A stretch of DNA of 57,310 bases from Clostridiales bacterium (GTDB taxonomy: Bacteria > Bacillota > Desulfotomaculia > Desulfotomaculales > VENG01), in contig JAIPEW010000021.1 in the NCBI GenBank assembly GCA_021736985.1, forward strand, positions 1 through 57,310. The letters are read 5' to 3'. How positions within the stretch are numbered: position 1 is the first letter of the stretch; each line of letters opens with the position of its first letter. Positions 50,964 through 57,310 of this stretch are shown piece by piece. A program made the position numbers and the translations under genes. A model generated the notes under the pieces. The model was given only the letters and a program-made list of their open reading frames with translations. It was not told the origin of the DNA and ran no database searches.

Positions 50964-52246
50964 TATTCTTCCTCCCACAATAAATCTGCTGCCAGATCCA
51001 GGGCTTCTTCTATAAGCTCGTTGAATTCTTCTTCACCCGGTGATGAAACATGCGGCGAAGCCCGCTTTTCCAGGGAAACCATACTGTCCCGCAGCTGCTG
51101 CCGCAGATCCTCGTTAGCATATGCCTCTTTACCCAGGGATAATAAATCCCCGAGCAGAGTTTCTTCCCGGCCTGCATTTTCAATATCCACGGGCTGGCCG
51201 GTACAACAGCGTATTGACTCAGGCCAGACAAACGGGCCTTCTGCTGCAGTAAAGTTGCGGCGCAGCTCGGTCAATATATCACTTGCAGTACTGCCGTGCC
51301 GGAGATAACTGTGCAAGGACCCGCGCCCGGTCAAGTTAAACCGGCATACTACCGAGCGCCCGCTGAAATCGCCTGCAACACGCCGCAGTTCCGCATCCAG
51401 GTGCTTTAACAAGTCTTCTTCTACCTGCATATCATCTATAGAAACATTTATTTCTGTCCAGCGAACACTGTCAACGCTTAAAAATGTAAGTTCGACCGGG
51501 CCGCCCCCGGAAACGTTAACAAGATAGCATCCCTTCTCCCCTGCTTCGCGGGGATTTCTCCCCTGGGGAATACCGGGATAAACAATACAGGGCCCGCTGC
51601 CGCGCAGCACTTCCCGCGTATGCACGTGGCCCAGGGCCCAGTAGTCCATGCCCGCATTGATTAAGTTTTCTATCTTACAAGGAGCATAATTTGCATGCTC
51701 AGCAGCACCGCCTGCATTGCAGTGCAGCACTCCAACAGCAAAAGGGTCCCCGGGCTGGCGCTTAAAGCGCAGCGCGTAATTTTCCTGTACATCCCGGCAC
51801 GGGTAGCTTATACCATAAATCCTGGCTATTTCCTTCCCCTGGCGAGTTACAGGGAAGCAGTCCACCTCCCCGGCACTAAAAAAATAAACATTACTTGGCC
51901 AGGATAACCGGGCCCTGTTTCCCCGGTCATAATCATGGTTACCATAAGCAATAAAAACCAGGATACCATGCTCTCCCAGCTTCTCTACTACTTTTTTAAG
52001 ATGCAGCTCGGCCCGCATTCCCCGGTCGCCGGAATCATAAACATCTCCAGAAAGCACCAGGAAATCCACCTGGTACCTGATGCATTCTGCAACTATATTA
52101 TCCAGTGCATCAAAAGTACAGTTCCTGAGCTGCCGCAAAACATTTTCTTTTTCCGGTCCATCTACATCCCCGCACTGCTCAAATCCACTAAAAGGACTAT
52201 CCAGGTGCAGGTCGGCCGCGTGTATAAACGAAAACTCTTCGCTCAA
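50963..52246 (-). CDS. yhaO: Metallophosphoesterase exonuclease YhaO (SbcD-like)
   Basis: 427-aa Mre11/SbcD-type nuclease. Metal motifs: DLHLDSPFSG, VLSGDVYD, AYGNHDYD, HCNAGG and WALGHVHTRE. The C-terminal domain binds the coiled-coil partner. Its stop overlaps the yhaN start, so the two are one operon. Full length compared with Bacillus YhaO. Confidence 0.93.
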   Translation of the reverse strand: MSEEFSFIHAADLHLDSPFSGFEQCGDVDGPEKENVLRQLRNCTFDALDNIVAECIRYQVDFLVLSGDVYDSGDRGMRAELHLKKVVEKLGEHGILVFIAYGNHDYDRGNRARLSWPSNVYFFSAGEVDCFPVTRQGKEIARIYGISYPCRDVQENYALRFKRQPGDPFAVGVLHCNAGGAAEHANYAPCKIENLINAGMDYWALGHVHTREVLRGSGPCIVYPGIPQGRNPREAGEKGCYLVNVSGGGPVELTFLSVDSVRWTEINVSIDDMQVEEDLLKHLDAELRRVAGDFSGRSVVCRFNLTGRGSLHSYLRHGSTASDILTELRRNFTAAEGPFVWPESIRCCTGQPVDIENAGREETLLGDLLSLGKEAYANEDLRQQLRDSMVSLEKRASPHVSSPGEEEFNELIEEALDLAADLLWEEE

Positions 52247-52288
52247 AATTTTCCTCCTGTACCAATAGTAATATCTGTATTTAATATA

Positions 52289-52894
52289 CTAATCTTTTCT
52301 TCTCTTCCTTAAAAAAGGAATTAACATGGGAACTTGCTGCTGGTATTCAATATATAACCGGCCGTATTGTGCTGCCAGTTTATTCTCTTCTCTAAGTATT
52401 CCTATCATTATGTATAAAGTAAGCACAATACTGGCCAGTATTTCTGCAAGGGAATTACTCTGGGCCCAGGCTAAAATAATAACTGAAAGATATGCAGGAT
52501 GGCGAACAATTCTTAAAAGGCCCGTTGTGACAACTCTTGATGAATAAGATGACGAGTTAGAAAAAAAATTAATCACCTGGCGAATACCCGCAAATTCTAA
52601 AATATCATACTGCAAAATAGTGATTACCAGTATCACGGCAGATAAAGCCAGTAATAACGTGGGGACCAGGTTCCACGGGTACGGAATATTAATGACTTGT
52701 ATAGAATCCATACCTTTTGTATAGATTAAAAGCGGAAAAAAAGTAGCTAAAGCTACAAAGTTATAAGCCAGCCGGTAAAATGCATAATATTGCCCGAATT
52801 TATTTTCAATCCAGCTGGTAACACCGGTAGAGGCTAGAACGCTGTGAATTATGCAAAAACTGGCCCAGAGTACAATTAAAAGAACATACTTCAC
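52289..52894 (-). CDS. Isoprenylcysteine carboxyl methyltransferase-like membrane protein
   Basis: 201 aa, five to six membrane helices. The ICMT/NnrU-type signature is in the C-terminal part: RIVRHPAYLSVIILAWAQ, then REENKLAAQYGRLYIEYQQQVP. These proteins use SAM at the membrane face to methylate small lipophilic substrates. Alone on the minus strand. Confidence 0.85.
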   Translation of the reverse strand: MKYVLLIVLWASFCIIHSVLASTGVTSWIENKFGQYYAFYRLAYNFVALATFFPLLIYTKGMDSIQVINIPYPWNLVPTLLLALSAVILVITILQYDILEFAGIRQVINFFSNSSSYSSRVVTTGLLRIVRHPAYLSVIILAWAQSNSLAEILASIVLTLYIMIGILREENKLAAQYGRLYIEYQQQVPMLIPFLRKRRKD

Positions 52895-53011
52895 TAAAAT
52901 CCCTGCTTATTTAATATTTTATACTTTTTCCATTTTAACACAAAGAAAACATCATAAAAATTTTATTTCAGTACAAAATAAAAAAGATCATAACAAGAAG
53001 GAGGAATAAAT

Positions 53012-53260
53012 ATGTCAGAAGTATATTGTACAGTTAATGACTGCCACTACTGGGGGCAGGGAAACGTGTGTAAAGCTAATAAAATACTGGTAGCATCTGA
53101 CGATTTCGGAGACAGCCAGCCTGACCAGATTGACGCCACCATGGCTTCTCAATATTCTCCTACTCCATCAAAAGGCTCCTGCATGTCCACCTGCTGCAAA
53201 TCATATGTTCCCAGGGGTACAAATAAGATTAATAATGACAACATTACTAAAATGACTTAA
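53012..53260 (+). CDS. DUF1540 cysteine-rich protein
   Basis: 82 aa. The family pattern is C-x5-C-x8-C...C-x3-CC (CTVNDCHYWGQGNVC near the N-terminus, then SCMSTCCKSY), probably a metal-binding domain of unknown role, common in spore-forming Firmicutes. AAGGAGG lies ahead of the ATG. It ends at a bidirectional terminator shared with the convergent 45-aa gene. Confidence 0.88.
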   Translation: MSEVYCTVNDCHYWGQGNVCKANKILVASDDFGDSQPDQIDATMASQYSPTPSKGSCMSTCCKSYVPRGTNKINNDNITKMT

Positions 53261-53263
53261 TGA

Positions 53264-53293
53264 AAAGACCCGGCTAAAAAACCGGGTCTTTTT
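53264..53293. terminator. Bidirectional terminator
   Basis: AAAGACCCGG/CCGGGTCTTT stem with A- and T-runs on both sides. It serves DUF1540 (+) and the small gene on the minus strand. Confidence 0.9.
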
Positions 53294-53431
53294 CTAATAC
53301 CTCTGTACTGCCAGCAGGTATACCTCATGGTTTGCACTTTTATTAATAGTAGTTTCAGCATCCATTAAAGACTGCAGCTGTTCATCACTTAATTTTGCTA
53401 CATTCATACCTTTTGTATCAATTTGTTCCAT
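53294..53431 (-). CDS. Small hypothetical protein (45 aa)
   Basis: Too short for standard cut-offs. MEQIDTKGMNVAKLSDEQLQ, then SLMDAETTINKS and a C-terminal EVYLLAVQRY. The ATG is preceded by a perfect GCAGGAGGT at ideal spacing, and the gene ends at the shared terminator, so it looks real. Family unknown. Confidence 0.6.
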   Translation of the reverse strand: MEQIDTKGMNVAKLSDEQLQSLMDAETTINKSANHEVYLLAVQRY

Positions 53432-53530
53432 GATCAACCTCCTGCTCATGTTTATTTCTTACACCTATGTTTTTCCCCGTAAAAAAAAGAAAAATTACTA
53501 GCTTGATCATCCAATTTTTTTATGGTATTT

Positions 53531-53567
53531 TATAATTGTCAACCAAGTTAAAAGTAATGGTTAACAA
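53531..53567 (+). promoter_or_regulatory. Promoter -10 and BirA operator of bioY
   Basis: TATAAT (53531-53536) runs into TTGTCAACC (53536-53544), 14 bases, then GGTTAACAA (53559-53567). The two half-sites are inverted and match the BirA biotin-operator consensus. Biotinyl-AMP-bound BirA would shut the operon when biotin is plentiful. Confidence 0.9.
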
Positions 53568-53571
53568 CAAT

Positions 53572-53606
53572 AAGTAAAAAAATGTACCCGGCACGTTTTT
53601 TTACTT
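53572..53606 (+). promoter_or_regulatory. Leader hairpin of bioY
   Basis: AAGTAAAAAAATGT (53572-53585) pairs with ACGTTTTTTTACTT (53593-53606) around a short GC loop. The 3' arm is a T-run, so it could attenuate transcription. It stands right behind the BirA site. Confidence 0.5.
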
Positions 53607-53630
53607 ATTGCATATTAGGAGGGAAAAAAT

Positions 53631-54161
53631 ATGCGTAAAATGACTGTACGAGGAATGATTTATGCAGCCATGTTCGGGGCTGTCACTGCAATAGGAGCAT
53701 ACATAGCTATACCGGCGGTACCGGTACCAATAACATTACAAACACTTTTTCTAAACCTGGCAGCAGTACTTTTAGGAGGTTCACTGGGAGCGCTGAGCCA
53801 GGTAATCTACGTTCTTTTAGGTATAATCGGGCTGCCTGTTTTTTCAGGGGGCACGGCGGGACTGGGAGTACTCTTTGGCCCTACCGGCGGTTATCTACTG
53901 GGCTTTATAGCCGGTGCTTTTATAATTGGCAAATTAGTTGAAATGAAAAAAAATCCCGGCATCGCCTGGATTATAGTTTCTATGCTGGCAGGCATGGTTG
54001 TAATCTACATCTTCGGAGCACTGCAATTATCTATCGCAGGCGGGCTTTCCATAAAAAAAGCTGCTGTTGCCGGGGTGCTGCCTTTTTTGCCGGGAGACTT
54101 TTTAAAAATTATTATAGCTGCGCTTACTTCTGTTAAAATAAAAGATAAAATAAATATCTAA
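53631..54161 (+). CDS. bioY: Biotin transporter substrate-binding component BioY
   Basis: 176-aa membrane S component with about six helices. Family motifs: AIPAVPVPITLQTLFLNLAAVLLGG and GLPVFSGGTAGLGVLFGPTGGYLLGF. It takes up biotin with EcfT and EcfA. The BirA operator upstream supports the biotin role. GGAGGG is ahead of the ATG. The following ecfA begins 11 bp later. Confidence 0.95.
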   Translation: MRKMTVRGMIYAAMFGAVTAIGAYIAIPAVPVPITLQTLFLNLAAVLLGGSLGALSQVIYVLLGIIGLPVFSGGTAGLGVLFGPTGGYLLGFIAGAFIIGKLVEMKKNPGIAWIIVSMLAGMVVIYIFGALQLSIAGGLSIKKAAVAGVLPFLPGDFLKIIIAALTSVKIKDKINI

Positions 54162-54172
54162 GGAGTGCAGGC

Positions 54173-55003
54173 ATGATTAAAGCTGAAAATCTTTTCTACC
54201 TGTATGATAAAAACAGCAGCCCGGTGCTTAAAGATATCAACCTGGATATCCAGCAGGGTGAATACACAGCTGTAATCGGCCCAAACGGGTGCGGGAAATC
54301 AACACTGGTAAAACATTTTAACGGCCTGTTGTTTCCTGCTAACGGCAGCGTTCAGGTAGACGGAATAAATACCACGGATTCTTCTTCTATTCATCAAGTA
54401 CGGCAAAAGGTAGGTATGATATTCCAGAATCCTGACAACCAGGTTGTAGCCATGACAGTCGAAGAAGATGTCGCTTTCGGGCCCGGAAATTTAAAACTTC
54501 CCCCCGGTGAAATACAAAAAAGAATTTATGAAGCCATGGAAACTGCCGGTATAAGCAAATATGCACAGCATCCCCCCCATAATCTTTCCGGGGGAGAAAA
54601 GCAGCTCCTGGCCCTGGCCGGAATACTGGCCATGCATCCCAGCTATATAATTTTAGATGAGCCAACTTCTTCTCTTGCTCCTGATGAAAGGCAAAAAGTT
54701 GCCCGGCTGCTGCAGCAGCTGCATAAGAAAGGTATAACCATAATCCATATAACGCATAACATGGACGAAATTGTTCACGCAGACCGCATCATAGTCATGG
54801 AAAGCGGAAAAATATTTTTGGAAGGACCCCCGGGAGAAGTTTTCAGCCGGGTTGACGAGCTAAAAAAAATTGGTATAGGGCCCCCGAAGATAACAGAATT
54901 AATGTGGCAGCTAAAAAAAGCGGGTATAGATGTGTCTACCAGCATACTTACCGTTGAGGATGCATGCAAAGAGATAGCCTCAAAGGTGAACACACATGTA
55001 TAA
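54173..55003 (+). CDS. ecfA: ECF transporter ATPase EcfA
   Basis: 276-aa ABC ATPase. Walker A GPNGCGKST (about 39-47), Q-loop IFQNPDNQVV, signature LSGGEKQLLALAGILA, Walker B YIILDEPTSS, His switch in IIHITHNMDE. Only one ATPase gene is in the operon, so it would form a homodimer; the second copy at 41886-42280 is broken. Overlaps ecfT by 8 bp. Confidence 0.95.
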   Translation: MIKAENLFYLYDKNSSPVLKDINLDIQQGEYTAVIGPNGCGKSTLVKHFNGLLFPANGSVQVDGINTTDSSSIHQVRQKVGMIFQNPDNQVVAMTVEEDVAFGPGNLKLPPGEIQKRIYEAMETAGISKYAQHPPHNLSGGEKQLLALAGILAMHPSYIILDEPTSSLAPDERQKVARLLQQLHKKGITIIHITHNMDEIVHADRIIVMESGKIFLEGPPGEVFSRVDELKKIGIGPPKITELMWQLKKAGIDVSTSILTVEDACKEIASKVNTHV

Positions 55004-55784
55004 TATTGGCCAGTATATACCGGGAAATTCGCCCGTGCACAGGCTGGACCCGCGGGTTAAAATAATACTTCTAGTAATACTGAGCATTTTTATTTTCAGG
55101 GCAGATCTGACAGTTAGCGCTTTAACCACGGCATTTTATATAATTGTAATTGCTGTTTCCCGCCTGGGGTTTTTACGTGTAATAAAGTCCTTAAAGCCTG
55201 CTGCCGTATTCTTTGCTTTTTTATTTTTAATACACCTCTTTTTTACGGAAGGGACCCCGGTATTCTCATTCTTGCCTCAATATGTAAGCATTACCTTTGA
55301 AGGCCTGCACCGGGGAATTTTATACACGTGGCGGTTTATTTTACTGGTTTTAAGCGCCTCTGTCCTTACCATGACCACCCGGCCCTCCGGGCTGGTAAGC
55401 GGTATAGAAAGATTATTGCGCCCGCTTAACTTTACAGGTATTTCATCACATGACACAGCCATGATGATTTCTCTAGCCCTAAGATTTGTTCCTACCCTGC
55501 TAGAAGAAACGCAAAAAATCAAGGAAGCACAGGCAGCAAGAGGGGCAAATATTTCATCCGGTTCTATATTCTATAAAATAAAATCTGCAGCTGCACTGGC
55601 CATGCCGCTTCTAGTAAATTCCTGCCGGCGGGTGGATGAACTGGCTGATGCAATGGAAGGACGGGGCTACCAGAGGGGCCCGAGGACATACATGTATGAA
55701 CTGCAATTAACCCGGCTGGATTACGCAGCACTGCTAATTGGTTTTATTTTAGTATTTGCAGCATGCGCGTACAAATATTTTTAG
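54996..55784 (+). CDS. ecfT: ECF transporter transmembrane component EcfT
   Basis: 262 aa with several membrane helices. The two coupling-helix ARG-type motifs are seen: QAARGANISSG (about 185) and MEGRGYQRGP (about 222), which couple to EcfA. The overlap with ecfA suggests translational coupling. Confidence 0.95.
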   Translation: MYNIGQYIPGNSPVHRLDPRVKIILLVILSIFIFRADLTVSALTTAFYIIVIAVSRLGFLRVIKSLKPAAVFFAFLFLIHLFFTEGTPVFSFLPQYVSITFEGLHRGILYTWRFILLVLSASVLTMTTRPSGLVSGIERLLRPLNFTGISSHDTAMMISLALRFVPTLLEETQKIKEAQAARGANISSGSIFYKIKSAAALAMPLLVNSCRRVDELADAMEGRGYQRGPRTYMYELQLTRLDYAALLIGFILVFAACAYKYF

Positions 55785-55796
55785 GGAGCACTACAC

Positions 55797-56192
55797 ATGA
55801 TAAAATTAAGAGGCCATCACCTGGTATGCCTGCATTTTTTTGAAGGCAAGGGTTATAACGAGCAATTTATTAAAAACATGCAGGATACATCTGCCAGGTT
55901 GGAAAACGCTGAAATAATAGAAATAGTAACCGGGGCAGATGACATATGCTTTTTTTGCCCCCATTTAACAAATAACCGCTGCACTCGTAAAGCAAGCTCC
56001 CATATAGAAATAGAGAACATGGACAATACGGCCATGAAAAAATTCAACGTTACCAGCGGAGAAAAAATATACTGGCAGGATGTAAAAAAGAAATTTTATT
56101 CCATGTCCGGGGAATGGCTTGATGAATTCTGCAAGAACTGCCCCTGGAAAAATATTTGCATTAAACATACTAGCAACTTTCTAAATAGTTAA
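55797..56192 (+). CDS. DUF1284 iron-sulfur-like protein
   Basis: 131 aa. KLRGHHLVCLHFFEGKGYNEQF is the DUF1284 start. Cysteines occur at CFFCPHLTNNRC and FCKNCPWKNIC, consistent with a metal or [Fe-S] site. 12 bp after ecfT, so in the bioY operon. Function unknown. Confidence 0.85.
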   Translation: MIKLRGHHLVCLHFFEGKGYNEQFIKNMQDTSARLENAEIIEIVTGADDICFFCPHLTNNRCTRKASSHIEIENMDNTAMKKFNVTSGEKIYWQDVKKKFYSMSGEWLDEFCKNCPWKNICIKHTSNFLNS

Positions 56193-56329
56193 GAGTTGTC
56201 TTTTGAAACGCGTATATTTGGTTATTTTCAAATGATTAAACGCTATTTTGGGTTTAGACAATAACAAAGCTGCACAATATAATAATTAGAGGGCAACGTT
56301 AGTATTTGTCACTCCTTTCACTAATTTAT

Positions 56330-56354
56330 ACCGGGCAGGGCCCGGTTTTTTTTG
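56330..56354 (+). terminator. Intrinsic terminator
   Basis: ACCGGG/CCCGGT stem with a CAGGG loop and an eight-T run. It lies 138 bp after DUF1284 and is probably the end of the bioY operon. Confidence 0.85.
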
Positions 56355-56482
56355 TACTTTTTTAAATTTATCTTTAAAAAAACCATTGTGGAAATTCGTG
56401 AAAAATTTTCTTGTAAATCATCCTAATTATATTATAATAAAAAAAATACATGATTAAGATATCTTGCCAAAGGAGGATCTAC

Positions 56483-57199
56483 TTGGAATCGAAATTTTGT
56501 ACAAATTGTGGGTGCAAACTGGAAGATGATAGTATAAATTTTTGTACAAATTGCGGCCAAAAGTTAGAAGACAGTAATATAACATTCTGCCCCAATTGTG
56601 GCAAGAAATTGAACACAGAGAATGATGCCCACCAATTAACTAAAACAACAACTAAAAAACCACTTCCTAAAGGTATTTTAGTTGGTATTGGCAGCGTATT
56701 TATAGTTCTGCTTCTGCTTTTTGTTTTTGTAATGGGCCCGGAAAGTAATTCGATAGAAAATACAAAAGATAACGTGCAAGCAAGTAAAAATGCTAACAAT
56801 ACTGAAACCAGTGCCAGTAAAGCAGCAGCAAACAAAGAGAAAGAAACTGCTAATAATAAAACTTCAACAGCTAAATCTTTACGGGGGATGTACTATGCTG
56901 AAACCACCATAACAGAAGTAACAAGAAATAACAAAGAACAAAAAGAATATACAGGGAAAACAAAAGAACAACTAATAACTGTCAAAAAATCTGATATAAA
57001 CAGCAAAGATTGTATTATAAATTTAAAATCACTGCAGGACTTCAATATTCCTGTTTATGTAGAACTTGATGAAAAGAACTGCGTTGGAGAATTTGTATCA
57101 GAAAAATACGCAGTTCAGTTCAACGCTGAACTTACTCCAGCAAAAGAGACTGTCATGGTAGGTCATTTTACAAGTGACATACTCCCCTACCTACGCTAA
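56483..57199 (+). CDS. Membrane protein with three N-terminal zinc ribbons
   Basis: About 238 aa. Three CxxC-x-CxxC-type units in a row (FCTNCGCKLEDDS, FCTNCGQKLEDSN, FCPNCGKKL), then a membrane helix at about residues 70-90, a Ser/Asn/Lys-rich stalk and an extracytoplasmic domain. The TTG start at 56483 is placed by AAAGGAGG; an ATG at 56450 has none. The last codons run into a sequence that looks like an insertion-sequence end, so the natural C-terminus may be lost. Confidence 0.8.
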   Translation: MESKFCTNCGCKLEDDSINFCTNCGQKLEDSNITFCPNCGKKLNTENDAHQLTKTTTKKPLPKGILVGIGSVFIVLLLLFVFVMGPESNSIENTKDNVQASKNANNTETSASKAAANKEKETANNKTSTAKSLRGMYYAETTITEVTRNNKEQKEYTGKTKEQLITVKKSDINSKDCIINLKSLQDFNIPVYVELDEKNCVGEFVSEKYAVQFNAELTPAKETVMVGHFTSDILPYLR

Positions 57200-57310
57200 C
57201 GCTTAGAGGTGGGGGCTTCTTGGGACGTACTAGCTAACGCCAGTATAATTACCAAGCTAACCCCGTTTGCCCAACGGTTCTTAATTATTGATTAGGCTAT
57301 GCCAAGCAAG
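57183..57310. mobile_element. Possible IS200/IS605-type element end
   Basis: CCCCTACCT (57184-57192) and AGGTGGGG (57207-57214) form a subterminal hairpin around ACGCTAACGC, followed by GGCTTCTTGGGACG. Hairpin ends of this type are usual in IS200/IS605 elements. The rest would lie beyond the window. Confidence 0.4.

Noticed and set aside
1-57310. CRISPR array
   Set aside because: No run of regularly spaced identical repeats and no cas genes; the only RNA-guided nuclease trace is a tnpB fragment.

Overview
The window looks like chromosome from a spore-forming, anaerobic Firmicute of the class Clostridia (Peptococcaceae/Desulfotomaculum-like; the genus cannot be fixed). The signs are DegS/DegU, a SigW-type ECF sigma factor with its anti-sigma factor, YhaO/YhaN, a Spo0E-family remnant, DUF1540, an Hsp20 of the spore-coat type, BioY with an ECF module, strong AGGAGG-type ribosome binding sites, frequent GTG/TTG starts, and a probable selenocysteine gene.

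Layout. 1-660: degenerate tandem copies of a dispersed non-coding repeat that recurs at 13040-13340. 672-1550: radical SAM protein (- strand). 1836-13022: degS-degU, then a complete Tad/Flp pilus locus: two Flp pilins too short for ordinary ORF calling, prepilin peptidase, TadE, a TadG-like protein, CpaB, TadZ with a receiver domain, TadA, TadB, TadC, then DUF192 and a HAMP-domain membrane protein. 13521-14099: DsbA/FrnE-family gene whose first active-site cysteine codon is TGA followed by a SECIS-like hairpin, so probably a selenoprotein. 14168-18941 (- strand): a RadC/JAB-like gene with a perfect Fur box over its promoter, ychF, a nitrilase-family amidase, an Nfu protein, and the anti-sigma/ECF sigma pair. 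19115-19693: mazEF.

19751-38884 is an AT-rich integrated island in a tRNA-Leu(CAA) gene. A promoter plus tRNA 5' half lies at the left edge (19751-19791), a complete tRNA-Leu at 38358-38442, and a tRNA 3' half with degenerate terminator at 38862. This indicates two tandem insertions, the second now a roughly 0.4-kb remnant. Each left junction is followed by the start of a related integrase gene. The cargo is defence-like: a 1586-aa SF1 helicase with a C-terminal endonuclease domain, an Mrr nuclease remnant, an unassigned two-gene module (soluble protein plus four-helix membrane protein), and a type I restriction-modification operon (hsdM-hsdS-hsdR) with an YgjP-like metalloprotease and a zinc-ribbon protein.

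38995-42290 is a graveyard and accessory zone: IS3 and IS200/IS605 remnants, a three-gene DUF3467/nuclease-like/DUF2283 cluster, and a broken ecfA. From 42294 the chromosome resumes: two small proteins divergent from hsp20, a CGGC protein, ACT-domain malic enzyme, amidohydrolase plus ATP-grasp protein, yhaN/yhaO, an isoprenylcysteine-methyltransferase-like membrane protein, DUF1540, a BirA-controlled bioY-ecfA-ecfT-DUF1284 operon, and a three-zinc-ribbon membrane protein that appears to run into an insertion-sequence end at the right edge.

Most notable: the probable TGA-encoded selenocysteine thiol oxidoreductase, the tripartite tRNA-Leu junction structure, the Fur-controlled JAB gene, and the unassigned two-gene module in the island.
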